Shown here: positions 26,616 to 35,216 of the stretch, piece by piece
Layout of the letters: each line of letters begins with the position of its first letter
Position numbering within the stretch: the first letter of the stretch is position 1
Assembly: GCA_963698645.1 (NCBI GenBank)
Contig: CAVORP010000001.1
Span: forward strand, 372,001-436,000
Reading direction: 5' to 3'
Source of the DNA: Ovoidimarina sp963698645
GTDB taxonomy: Bacteria; Pseudomonadota; Alphaproteobacteria; Rhodobacterales; Rhodobacteraceae
DNA length: 64,000 nucleotides
The notes under the pieces: generated by a model
Told to the model about the DNA's origin: nothing
Database searches by the model: none
Seen by the model: only the letters and a program-made list of their open reading frames with translations
Made by a program: the position numbers and the translations under genes

Positions 26616-28352
26616 ATGGCTGTCCTTCAGCGTGTCTGGTGCCTTGCCGTCGTGGCCTTGTTCGCCACCGGATGTCTCGCGGTTGCGCCCGCCCGCGCAC
26701 AAGAGGCCGTCTGGCTTCAGATCGAGGCCCGGCCCAATCTTGCCAGCGCCGAAGAGCGCGCCCGCGACTATGCCTCGCGGCTCGAGAACGTGGTGGGCTT
26801 CCGGCTTGCCTCGGGCTGGTACGCGATCGCGCTTGGCCCCTATACGCCCGAAGCCGCCACGGCCCAGTTGAGCGGCCTGCGCAGCACACGACAAGTCCCG
26901 GGAGACAGCTTTGTCTCCGACGGGGCCGGGTTCCGCGATCAGTTCTGGCCCACAGGTGCAACCGGTATCGCCACCCCGCCCATTGCGGCGCCAACGACCG
27001 TCGAAGAAACCGCTCTCACTCCGCCGATCCCGGCGGACGAAACGGTGGCCGAGGCCCGGGCCTCGGAACGTCTCCTGAACCGGGAGGAACGCGAGGAATT
27101 GCAGCGCGCGTTACAGATACAGGGGTTTTACAACTCCCGCATCGACGGCTCGATCGGCCCGGGAACCCGCAACGCCATGGCCGCATGGCAGGAATTCGCG
27201 GGATACGAGGTGACGGGCGTTCTCACCAGCGGGCAACGTGCCGAACTGGTGAACAGCCTGCGCGAATTGCTGGACAGTCTCGCCATGCGTCAGGTTCTCG
27301 ACATCCGCGCCGGGATCGAGATCGACCTTCCCATGGGTATGGTCACATTCAAGGGCTACGATGCGCCCTTTGCCCGCTACGCCGGAGAGGACGTTCAGGT
27401 CCTTCTGATCAGCCAGTCCGGGGATCGCGATACGCTTCAGGGCCTCTATGACGTCATGCAGACGCTCGAAATCGTTCCGCTGGATGGCGCGCGCGAGATC
27501 GGCCGCACCAGTTTCACGCTGACCGGACGCAATGACCGGATCTTCTCCTATACCTATGCCGAGATCCGAGACGATGCGGTGAAGGGTTACACGCTTGTCT
27601 GGCCGACCGAGGACGCCTTGCGCGGCCGGATCGCGCTTGACCGTATGCAGGCAAGCTTTACCGCGCTGGCCGATGCCGTGCTGCCCGATACGGCCGGAGA
27701 CATGGCGCTGCAACGGCCCGATCTTCTGGCAGGGCTTCAGATCCGTCAGTCGGATTCGTCCGTCAGCGGGTTCTATGTGACCTCCGACGGTACTGTCCTG
27801 ACCGTGGCCGCACCATTGGCCGCCTGCGCCCGGATCACGCTGGATGGCGATACCGAGGCCGATCTGATCGCGACGGATACAGAACTTGGGCTGGCGCTGC
27901 TGCGACCGCGCTCCCGACTGGCACCGCTGGGAATCGGACGGATCACCGACCAGACCCCGCGCCTGCAATCGGATATCGCGGTCGCGGGATATTCCTATGG
28001 TGGCCGGCTTGGTGCCCCGACGATGAGTTTCGGCACGCTGGAGGATCTCGAGGGACTGGAGGGCGAAGACAGCCTCAAGCGTCTGGCATTGAACGTGCAG
28101 CCCGGCGATGCGGGCGGGCCGGTTCTGGATACCGGCGGGGCGGTTGTCGGACTCTTGCTGCCCAAGGACGGCGCAAATGACCGGACCCTGCCGGAAGACG
28201 TGAATTTTGCGGCCGATGCCGAAGCCATCATCGCGTTTCTGGAGGCGAATGGCATCGCGATCACGCCACCGAACACGAACGCGGCCATGGCCCCCGAAGA
28301 CCTTGCCCTTCTGGGGGCGGACATGACCGTACTTGTGGAATGCTGGAACTAA
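26616..28352 (+). CDS. exported SPOR / peptidoglycan-binding protein with inactive trypsin-like domain
   Basis: This 578-residue protein has a signal peptide (about 29 residues), a SPOR-like region (residues about 30-105), a PG_binding_1 domain (about 157-211, with LQIQGFYNSRIDGSIGPGTR), a middle domain of unknown type, and a C-terminal chymotrypsin-fold domain. The protease triad is lost: aligned positions are Ala399 (in VLTVAAP, usually VLTNAHV), Gly425 (in ELGLALL, usually DLALL) and Ala499 (in PGDAGGP, usually GDSGGP). It is probably a periplasmic cell-wall-associated pseudoprotease. A good AAGGGG precedes the ATG. It is divergent from glyQ and convergent with trkH. Confidence 0.82.
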   Translation: MAVLQRVWCLAVVALFATGCLAVAPARAQEAVWLQIEARPNLASAEERARDYASRLENVVGFRLASGWYAIALGPYTPEAATAQLSGLRSTRQVPGDSFVSDGAGFRDQFWPTGATGIATPPIAAPTTVEETALTPPIPADETVAEARASERLLNREEREELQRALQIQGFYNSRIDGSIGPGTRNAMAAWQEFAGYEVTGVLTSGQRAELVNSLRELLDSLAMRQVLDIRAGIEIDLPMGMVTFKGYDAPFARYAGEDVQVLLISQSGDRDTLQGLYDVMQTLEIVPLDGAREIGRTSFTLTGRNDRIFSYTYAEIRDDAVKGYTLVWPTEDALRGRIALDRMQASFTALADAVLPDTAGDMALQRPDLLAGLQIRQSDSSVSGFYVTSDGTVLTVAAPLAACARITLDGDTEADLIATDTELGLALLRPRSRLAPLGIGRITDQTPRLQSDIAVAGYSYGGRLGAPTMSFGTLEDLEGLEGEDSLKRLALNVQPGDAGGPVLDTGGAVVGLLLPKDGANDRTLPEDVNFAADAEAIIAFLEANGIAITPPNTNAAMAPEDLALLGADMTVLVECWN

Positions 28353-28359
28353 CCGGGGC

Positions 28360-29812
28360 CTAGCTGGTCCGCCAGAAGTTCACGGTCAAGATCGCGTAGA
28401 CGGCCATCAGTTCCAGCCGCCCGACAAGCATCGCGGCGCTGAGGATCCATTTGGCGGCTACGTTCAGCCCGCTGAAATTGCCCGCTGGTCCGATTTCGTC
28501 GCCCAGTCCCGGACCGATATTGGCCAGTGCCGTGGCGGCCCCCGAGACCGAGGTGGTGAAATCCAGACCGGTCATCCCCAGCGCCACGGCAAACAGGCCG
28601 AGGCTCACGACGAACAGAACGAAAAAGGCCATCACCGATGACAGGACGTCCTCGCCCACCGGCCGCCCATCGAACCTCGGCACGAAGATACCGCTGGGCG
28701 AGTGGATTCGACGGATCTGTGCCTTGATCGACGAAAACAGGATCTGGTAGCGAAAGATCTTGACCGAACAGCAGGTCGACCCGGCACATCCGCCGACCAA
28801 CCCGACGAAGAAGAAGACGACAACCGGCAATCCGCCCCAAAGCTGGTAGTCGACGCTGGCATATCCGGTCCCGGTCGCAATCGAGGTGATGTTGAACACC
28901 GCCTCGCGGAACCCGTGCTCAAGCCCGTCACCATTCACGAGGATCCGAAAGGCGGTGATCCCGACCGTGGTGATGGCGATCATCCAGAAGAACGCCCGGA
29001 CCTGGGTATCGCGGTAAAGCGGATGCAGGCTTCCGGCCAGAAGCTGCACGTAGCGGACGAAGGGCAGGCTTGCCAGCACCATAAAGACGGTCGCCACGTA
29101 TTCCGCGCTGCCCTGAAAGTCGCCCATCGAGGCGTCACGGGTCGAAAAGCCACCCGTCGATACGGTCGTCAGCGCATGGTTGATCGCGTCGAATGTCCCC
29201 ATGCCCGTAAGCAGATAGGTTACGACACAGGCCACCGTCAGCACGCAATAGATGATCGAGATCTGGCGCGCGATCTCGGTCGCGCGCGGCAGGATTTTTC
29301 CCATCGTCTCGAACGCCTCGGAGCGGAAGATCTGCATCCCCCCGATCCGCAATTCCGGCAGAAACACCATGGCCACGACGATGATGCCGATGCCGCCGAA
29401 CCATTGCAGCATGGACCGCCACAGAAGAAGCCCGCGCGGCATCTCGTCCAGTCCCGAGAACACCGTGGATCCGGTGGTGGTCAGCCCCGACATGGCCTCG
29501 AAGAACGCATCCGTCACGCTGGCCTCGGTTGCGCCCATGATGAATGGCAGGGCCCCGAAGATCGGCAGCGCGACCCAGACGAGGGTCGTCAGCAAGAAGG
29601 TCTGCTGGATCGTCAGGCCCTGGGTCACCCCGTTGGCACAGGCCAGCGCCATCAACCCGCCGATCAGCGCCGCGAGAATCGCCGAATTCCAGGAAAGCAG
29701 GCCAGTTGTCATTGCCATCCAATAAATCCAGCGCCATGGGCAGCAGCATGGTAGCTCCCAGCGCGGCCACCAGAAGGCCGATGACATATCCCACGGGACG
29801 AAGGTCGATCAT
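28360..29812 (-). CDS. trkH: TrkH-type potassium uptake channel subunit (frameshifted)
   Basis: TrkH forms the membrane pore of the Trk K+ uptake system. The protein has many membrane helices and repeated selectivity-filter-like loops (MSGLTTTGSTVF, LTTVSTGGFSTRD, ITSIATGTGYAS, FVGLVGGCAGSTCC). The frame shifts near 29700: the N-terminal MIDLRPVGYVIGLL to GNDNW is in one frame and NSAILAALIGGLM onward in the next, with an extra G on the plus strand (CAGGCC for CAGCC). Corrected length is 483 residues, normal for the family. The regulatory partner trkA is not in the window. Confidence 0.92.
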
Positions 29813-30129
29813 GGGGCGCAGGGTTGGTCCGGGGCGGGCCATGTGTCAACCGACTTCCAACAACCGGCGCGCGATGGTTGACAGGGTGCATCGCCATTGC
29901 CCCCGATCGGGGAAGAATTCTCTTCCCAAGGTCTTCGATTGCAGAGGCTGATTGCCGAACCGGTTCTGATCTTCATGACCGCGCTTCCCGCCGCGGCAGC
30001 CTGTCCGGATCGCCCCGCAAGACGCGAGGCGATCACGCTAACCCGCGAAGTGCCCTTCCTTTCCCGAGTCACTACGAAGGGTGGTGCGGGTTTGTGTGAA
30101 GCGGAGATTCCGGAAAAGGAAGGCGTTGT
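29813..30129. other. 317-bp intergenic region with a possible small exported-protein remnant
   Basis: No gene can be supported with confidence here. On the plus strand an open frame from about 29944 (TTG) or 29977 (ATG) encodes a signal-peptide-like stretch (IFMTALPAAAACPDRP) and then LTREVPFLSRVTTKGG, ending at 30142 inside the folE2 3' end. It could be a fragment of a small exported protein, possibly with its own frameshift, or chance. A short GC-rich inverted pair (CCCCGATCGGGG at 29898-29909) is present without a T-tract. Confidence 0.3.
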
Positions 30130-31233
30130 TCAACCCACGTGAAACAGCGTGTCGAACAGGCGCGGATCAAGGCTCGCCTGGCTGAACGTACCGCCTTCGG
30201 TCAGGACCGACACCGCATCATGGCTGTGCAGGCTTTCCTGATGGCTGGCGATCACCCGGAAATCCCCGACCCGCGGATCGGCCTGAAGCTGTTCGGCGTA
30301 AAGCCGTGCCGCATCCTCGACGAAGATCGGATTGGCGGCGTTCAGTTCGGCAAAGGCCTGTTCGTCCTCGCGCTTGACCATCACCTGAGTTTCCGTGGGC
30401 ACCGCGGCGCGGCACATCTCGATCAGATCCTCGAACCACATGCAGCCGGCATCATCCTCGAGAACGATCGAGATCCGCGCGACCGAGCGCTGCGAATGCG
30501 GCGTCGCAAGCTGTCCGCGGGTCCGCCGCGCATGTTCCGACAGCTCAAGCGAGCACGGGCAAGTCGAGGAATAGACGTAATCGAGATGGACGATGCGCTG
30601 CCGCACCCCCGCCTGTTCCACCAGTTCAAGCGCGATATCATAGTACTGATAGCCCGACAGGCCCGAGCGCAGGCTCTGCACCTTCATCGGGAAGGAGAAC
30701 CGCATCTGGATCCGCGCATCGAAACTTTCGAGATCGCGCTTGTAGCTGTCCAGCGCCGCTTCGATCACCTCGAAACTGAACAAGCGTTCGGAATGACCGT
30801 AGAAGCTGCGCATGATGCGGCTCATGTTGATGCCTTTCTTTTCGGCATCAAGGCTGACGCTCCCCGTCACGGATGTCTCGAGCACCAGATCGCCCGCATC
30901 GCGGGTCTGGTACCGGATCGGCAGGCGGAAATTCGAAATGCCCACATGCTGGATCGCCCGGCGCGCGCCCTTGATAAGGCTCTCAGGCCCGTTCTGCAGA
31001 TCGGGAAGCCCGGATTTATAGGCATCATCGACCGAGAAGGATTCGGGATAGCGCCGCGCAAGAACCGGATAATCCGATGCGGCAGGGCCGGGCAACACAC
31101 GGGCAATGGAAGGATCCAGAGTCTCGATTTCATCGGCCGTCGCCGATTTCGCCCAGGTCCGCAGCATATCCAGCGCGCGTGCGGCATCCTCGCGTGAGGG
31201 CTCGCGTTCAATGGCGGTATTGTGAATGTTCAT
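30130..31233 (-). CDS. folE2: GTP cyclohydrolase I type B
   Basis: FolE2 converts GTP to 7,8-dihydroneopterin triphosphate, the first step of folate and queuosine precursor synthesis, and unlike FolE it does not need zinc. The 367-residue protein has the active-site Cys motif STCPCSLELSEHA, the VQSLRSGLSGYQYYD region and a C-terminal ASHQESLHSHDAV. The start at 31233 (MNIHNTAIERE) is preferred over an ATG eleven codons upstream. No zinc-repressor (Zur) operator is obvious in the 150 bp upstream. Confidence 0.95.
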   Translation of the reverse strand: MNIHNTAIEREPSREDAARALDMLRTWAKSATADEIETLDPSIARVLPGPAASDYPVLARRYPESFSVDDAYKSGLPDLQNGPESLIKGARRAIQHVGISNFRLPIRYQTRDAGDLVLETSVTGSVSLDAEKKGINMSRIMRSFYGHSERLFSFEVIEAALDSYKRDLESFDARIQMRFSFPMKVQSLRSGLSGYQYYDIALELVEQAGVRQRIVHLDYVYSSTCPCSLELSEHARRTRGQLATPHSQRSVARISIVLEDDAGCMWFEDLIEMCRAAVPTETQVMVKREDEQAFAELNAANPIFVEDAARLYAEQLQADPRVGDFRVIASHQESLHSHDAVSVLTEGGTFSQASLDPRLFDTLFHVG

Positions 31234-31383
31234 GTGCGATCCTTGGGTTCTTTGTTCTCTGACCATTCCCGCAGGCCGGGCGCCAATAAATGGCCTTTGC
31301 TGCGCGAAAGTCTATTCCGTGCTGATAATATGTACGTGACAGGCCGCCCTTCGGATCACGGGAAGAGTCGGGTTTTCAGAGAT

Positions 31384-32121
31384 TTATCCGTAGCGCCGAA
31401 AGAAGTTCGACAGGATGCGCGGCGGCAGGTCCGCCTGTGCCGCGAGGACCCGGTCGGTAAGTTCTTCGGCAGCGTCGGGCCGGAAATAGCCCCGGTCGCG
31501 GTAGATGCGGATGCGATCCGCAAAGACCTGTCCGTCCGCCTCGGGGTGAAACTGCGTGGCATAGACGTTCCGGCCATGGCGGATCATCTGGAAGGGACAG
31601 GTATCGGACGCCAGAAGATGCGCGCATCCATCGGGCAGGGTCTGCGTCGCCTCCTTGTGGCCCACGAGCGCGGTGAACCTGTCTGGCAGACCGGCAAGAA
31701 GCGGATCTTGGGCGCCCTCCTCGGTCCGGTGAACTTCGACCGGACCCACCGGCTCTCCCCAGCGGCGTTTCGACACTTCGGCGCCCAGATGATGGGCGAG
31801 AATCGAAATCCCGTAGCAGCAGCCCATGAAGGGAATGTCGCGCGCAGTGATCTCTGGCATCAGCCCAAGGATCGCCGCCTCGATCCGCGCCTCTTCGGCG
31901 GGCTTCGTCGCGGGGTCGTCGGACACGCAGCCGGGCCCGCCGCCCACGACGACGCCCGCGTAGTCGTCCAGCGACAGATCGGGCGGAAGCAACTCGCTGT
32001 CGAGCTGGATGCGCCGCGCTCTGTCCGATGTGATCCCGCCCTTTTCCAGCATCGCGGAGTATTCGCCATCCGCAGCCGCGGCTTCAGGTCGCAACTGCAG
32101 AATAAGAAAAGGCTTTCCCAT
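31384..32121 (-). CDS. class I glutamine amidotransferase-like protein
   Basis: The 245-residue protein is a stand-alone class I amidotransferase of the GuaA-like/YfeJ group. The nucleophile Cys lies in PFMGCCYGISIL and the His/Glu pair in ATQFHPEAD; both are intact. An oxyanion-loop glycine run (VVVGGGPGCVSD) is also present. No ammonia-accepting synthase partner is adjacent. Its ATG lies one base after the metZ stop, so it belongs to the riboswitch-controlled metZ transcript. It may act on glutamine or on a gamma-glutamyl compound. Confidence 0.87.
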   Translation of the reverse strand: MGKPFLILQLRPEAAAADGEYSAMLEKGGITSDRARRIQLDSELLPPDLSLDDYAGVVVGGGPGCVSDDPATKPAEEARIEAAILGLMPEITARDIPFMGCCYGISILAHHLGAEVSKRRWGEPVGPVEVHRTEEGAQDPLLAGLPDRFTALVGHKEATQTLPDGCAHLLASDTCPFQMIRHGRNVYATQFHPEADGQVFADRIRIYRDRGYFRPDAAEELTDRVLAAQADLPPRILSNFFRRYG

Positions 32122-32122
32122 A

Positions 32123-33305
32123 TCAGACCCGATCCAATCCAGCCCGGAGATCGGCGATCAGATCGCCGGTATCCTCGATCCCCACCGACAGCCGCACCAG
32201 TCCGGGCGTGATCCCCAGACTAGCCTTCTGATCCGCCGGAAGCCGTTGATGCGTGGTCGTGGCCGGATGGGTGATGATCGATTTCGCATCACCCAGATTG
32301 TTCGAGATCGTGACGATCTTCAGCGCATTCAGGAACCGGAACGCGGCGGCCTGACCCTCCTCGATATCAAGCGCCACGACGGTTCCACCGGCCCCCATCT
32401 GCGCCATGGCAAGGTCATGCTGCGGATGCGACGCCAGCCCGGGATAGATCACCCGGGCCAGCCGCGCATCACCCTCGAGCGCCTCGGCGATCTTCTGGGC
32501 GCTGGCGGCCTGCGCCCGGACGCGCAGATCGAGGGTCTCCATGCCCTTCAGCATGCACCCATGCCGTGAACGGGCTCATCGCGCCGCCGGTATGCTTCAG
32601 ATAAGGTTCGACCGTCTTGCGAATGAAGTCGCGCGACCCGAGGATGATCCCGCCCAGCGCCCTGCCCTGACCGTCGATATGCTTGGTCGCGGAATAGACG
32701 ACCACATCCGCGCCCTGCTCCAGCGCCCGCGAAAAGATCGGCGTGGCAAAGACGTTGTCTACGATGACAAGGGCGCCTGCGGCATGTGCGATATCCGCGA
32801 CCGCGCGCAGATCGATCACTTCAAGTGTCGGGTTCGACACGGATTCAAGGAACACCGCCCGGGTCTCGGGCCGGATCGCGGCCCGCCACTGGTCCAGATC
32901 GGTGCCATCGACAAAGGTCACCTCCACGCCATAGCGCGACAGAACCTCTTCGAGGATATAGAGACAGGAGCCGAACAGCGCCCGCGCCGAGACGACATGA
33001 TCGCCCGCCTTCAGCATCGAAGTCAGCGCGCCATTGACCGCAGCCATGCCTGATGCGGTGGCGAATCCGTCTTCGGCACCTTCCAGAGCCGCGATGCGCT
33101 CCTCGAACATCCTGACCGTGGGGTTGCCATAGCGGGCATAGATGAATTCATCCGCGCCCGCCTCGATGAACCGGGCCTCCGCGGCCTCGGCACTTTCATA
33201 GACAAAGCCCTGGGTCAGGAAGATCGCTTCGGAGACTTCGCCATACTGGCTCCGGCGTATTCCCGAATGCACGAGTTTCGTGCGTGTGTTCCAATCGTCC
33301 GACAT
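32123..33305 (-). CDS. metZ: O-succinylhomoserine sulfhydrylase (frameshifted)
   Basis: MetZ forms homocysteine directly from O-succinylhomoserine and sulfide in methionine synthesis. It is a PLP enzyme of the Cys/Met metabolism family. YARYGNPTVRMFEERIAALEG and the PLP lysine in VYSATKHIDGQGR are present. The frame breaks near 32555 (FTAWV then HAEGHG instead of MLKGMETL) through one inserted base, and the C-terminal third is in the next frame. Corrected length is 393 residues. A SAM-II riboswitch, a terminator hairpin and a promoter lie upstream, and GGAGGG precedes the ATG. Confidence 0.94.
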
Positions 33306-33320
33306 GGGGTGTCCCTCCAA

Positions 33321-33353
33321 CAAAAAGCCCCCACCACGAGTGTCGGGGGCCTT
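33321..33353 (-). terminator. riboswitch-associated terminator hairpin of metZ leader
   Basis: On the minus strand GCCCCC pairs with GGGGGC through an imperfect stem closed by a small loop (33327-33350) and is followed by TTTTTG. It lies about 10 bases after the SAM-II aptamer and before the metZ Shine-Dalgarno, so it fits a regulated attenuator. Confidence 0.8.
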
Positions 33354-33360
33354 TCGTCCC

Positions 33361-33417
33361 AGACCTCTTTAGCGGTTTCTTTAACGTGGCCCGCAATCCG
33401 GTGAACAAATCGCCACG
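33361..33417 (-). ncRNA. SAM-II riboswitch (SAM_alpha) controlling metZ
   Basis: The minus-strand sequence follows the SAM-II consensus closely. P1 is CGTGGC (33417-33412) pairing with GCCACG (33390-33385). The conserved GATTTG follows the first P1 strand, then CCGGATTGCGG, and after P1 come CGTTAAAGAAA and CGCTAAAGAG, the strand that forms the pseudoknot. SAM-II aptamers bind S-adenosylmethionine and switch off methionine genes in alphaproteobacteria, and the downstream gene metZ fits. A promoter lies immediately upstream and a terminator hairpin immediately downstream. Confidence 0.93.
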
Positions 33418-33423
33418 AAATTT

Positions 33424-33452
33424 CGATTAGCCCCGGACGCCGATGCGGTCAA
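33424..33452 (-). promoter_or_regulatory. sigma-70-type promoter of the metZ riboswitch transcript
   Basis: On the minus strand TTGACC (33452-33447) and TAATCG (33429-33424) are separated by exactly 17 bases. The transcript would begin at about 33418, just at the 5' edge of the SAM-II aptamer, which supports both calls. Confidence 0.75.
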
Positions 33453-33542
33453 GCACCGTCACGCTGCTGTAACGCATCCTTCACCCAACCGTCGTATGTC
33501 TTTCCTACGGTCGCCCCACTATATCTGGTAGGTTCGGCATCC

Positions 33543-34493
33543 ATGCCCCTTCTCAAGATCAATGCAGACGGCGTGACCCCGGTTTCGGAACGGGGCGATC
33601 CGGATGCAATCATCGGCCGAGTGGCGCGGGACATGCCCCGAACCGCGCCGGCGGTCGTGATGATCCACGGTTATACCCATTCGCCATTTTCGCCGGCGCA
33701 TGATCCCCATTCCCACATCCTGTCGCTCTCTCCCAAGGCCAACGGTCGGTGCCTGTCCTGGCCGCAGCATCTTGGCTTCGGCATCGGCAATCGGTCCGAA
33801 GGCCTGGCCATCGCGTTCGGCTGGAATGCGCGGGGCACGATCTGGCAGGCCTATGAGGCCGCAGGGCGGGCCGGTATCGCACTTTCCCGGACCATCCGGA
33901 CGATACAGGCGACCCGCCCCGGCCCGGTCGACATCATCGCCCATTCGCTGGGCGCTCGTACCGCGCTGACCGCCGCCACCCTTCTGCCGAACGGCGCGCT
34001 GGGACGCGTGATCCTTCTCTCCGGGGCCGAGTTCGGCCATTGCGCCGCCCGGGCGCTTGCCAGCCCCGCAGGCCAGAGCGCCGCCTTTCTCAATGTCACC
34101 TCGGGCGAGAACATCCTGTTCGACCTGCTCTTTCAAAGGCTGATGCAGCCGCCGTGGCGGAGGGCCGCGGCACTTGGGCGTGGCCTTCCATCAAACCGAC
34201 CGAACTGGCTCGACCTGCGGATCGATTGCCCTGCGACGCGGTCCCATCTCCGGCATTTGGGATTCCACGTTCCCGCCCCGGTGCGCGCGGTGTGTCACTG
34301 GTCGGGCTACATGCGACCGGGGCTTTTCCCGCTCTACCGCGCCTTTCTGCGCGATCGAGGGTCCCTGTCACTCACCGATCTCGCACAACCGGTGCACCGT
34401 CACGATCCGCGCCCTCCCGCAACGGCACCTGTCGCTGCCTCTTGCAGGTTGCATCCGCATGGTCTAGATTTGGCCCATGACACATCCCATTGA
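33543..34493 (+). CDS. alpha/beta hydrolase-fold protein
   Basis: The 316-residue protein has an alpha/beta hydrolase core: the oxyanion-hole motif VVMIHGYTHSP, a nucleophile elbow IIAHSLGARTA with Ser in the G-x-S-x-G-like position (AHSLG), and a later HLGFHVPAPVRAV. The substrate is unknown. The last 40 or so residues, from about QPVHRHDP, look unlike coding sequence and run 17 bases into the GST gene. A stop at 34467 in the next frame would avoid the overlap, so one more indel near 34380-34400 is possible. The start ATG is the first in frame. Confidence 0.7.
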   Translation: MPLLKINADGVTPVSERGDPDAIIGRVARDMPRTAPAVVMIHGYTHSPFSPAHDPHSHILSLSPKANGRCLSWPQHLGFGIGNRSEGLAIAFGWNARGTIWQAYEAAGRAGIALSRTIRTIQATRPGPVDIIAHSLGARTALTAATLLPNGALGRVILLSGAEFGHCAARALASPAGQSAAFLNVTSGENILFDLLFQRLMQPPWRRAAALGRGLPSNRPNWLDLRIDCPATRSHLRHLGFHVPAPVRAVCHWSGYMRPGLFPLYRAFLRDRGSLSLTDLAQPVHRHDPRPPATAPVAASCRLHPHGLDLAHDTSH

Positions 34494-35193
34494 TCTCTAT
34501 TACTGGCCCACGCCCAACGGCTGGAAAATCTCGATCGCACTCGAGGAAATGAAGCTTCCCTACACGGTGCACTGGATCGATATCGGCAAGGGCGACCAGT
34601 TCGACCCGGACTTCCTGAAAATCGGCCCGAACAACCGAATGCCCGTGATCACCGATCACGACGGTCCCGATGGCGCGCCGATCTCGATCTTCGAATCCGG
34701 CGCGATCCTACAATACCTTGCGCGCAAGACCGGCAAGTTCGGCGGCCCGACCGAGCGCGACAGGATCGCCGTCGATCAATGGCTGATGTGGCAAATGGGC
34801 GGCGTCGGCCCGATGGCCGGTCAGGCGCATCATTTCCTGAAATATGCCCCCGGCCTCAACCCGCCACAGGTTCTGCCCTACGCGCAGGACCGCTACCGCA
34901 ACGAGGTGTCGCGGCTCTACCGCGTTCTCGATACCCAGTTGCAGGATAACGAATATGTTGCCGGCGACTTCTATTCGATTGCGGACATGGCGCTTTGGGG
35001 CTGGTGTTCGGGCTGGGAAGGGCAGCAACAGACGCTGGACGACAAACCCAACATGAAACGCTGGCTCGATCTTGTGGGCGCCCGTCCGGCGGTCAAGGCG
35101 GGCCGTGCCCTTGGCGCCGAATTCCGGGATCGGAAACAGACCGAAGAAGAAGAGCGCGAGGCCCAGCGCATCATGTTCCAGCAGAAGGGCTAG
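34477..35193 (+). CDS. glutathione S-transferase, YfcG/nu-class-like
   Basis: A 238-residue cytosolic GST. The thioredoxin-fold N-terminus is DLYYWPTPNGWKISIALEE, followed by IGPNNRMPVITDHD and the glutathione gamma-glutamyl-binding ISIFESGAILQYLA. The helical C-terminal domain has WLMWQMGGVGPMAGQAHHF, a signature of the YfcG/YghU (Ure2-like) group, which acts as a disulfide-bond reductase. It converges on a membrane protein gene, and a 12-bp direct repeat lies at the junction. Confidence 0.92.
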   Translation: MTHPIDLYYWPTPNGWKISIALEEMKLPYTVHWIDIGKGDQFDPDFLKIGPNNRMPVITDHDGPDGAPISIFESGAILQYLARKTGKFGGPTERDRIAVDQWLMWQMGGVGPMAGQAHHFLKYAPGLNPPQVLPYAQDRYRNEVSRLYRVLDTQLQDNEYVAGDFYSIADMALWGWCSGWEGQQQTLDDKPNMKRWLDLVGARPAVKAGRALGAEFRDRKQTEEEEREAQRIMFQQKG

Positions 35194-35216
35194 TCCCGCG
35201 GAACAAGGGCTAGTCC
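35185..35216. repeat. 12-bp direct repeat at a convergent gene junction
   Basis: AAGGGCTAGTCC occurs at 35185-35196 and again at 35205-35216, a period of 20 bases. The first copy carries the GST stop codon (TAG, 35191-35193) and the second carries the stop of the opposite-strand gene (35210-35212). It looks like a small local duplication. Confidence 0.7.

Noticed and set aside
31234..31383. A Zur operator upstream of folE2.
   Set aside because: There is an AT-rich patch (ATATTAT) but no inverted repeat of the Zur type.
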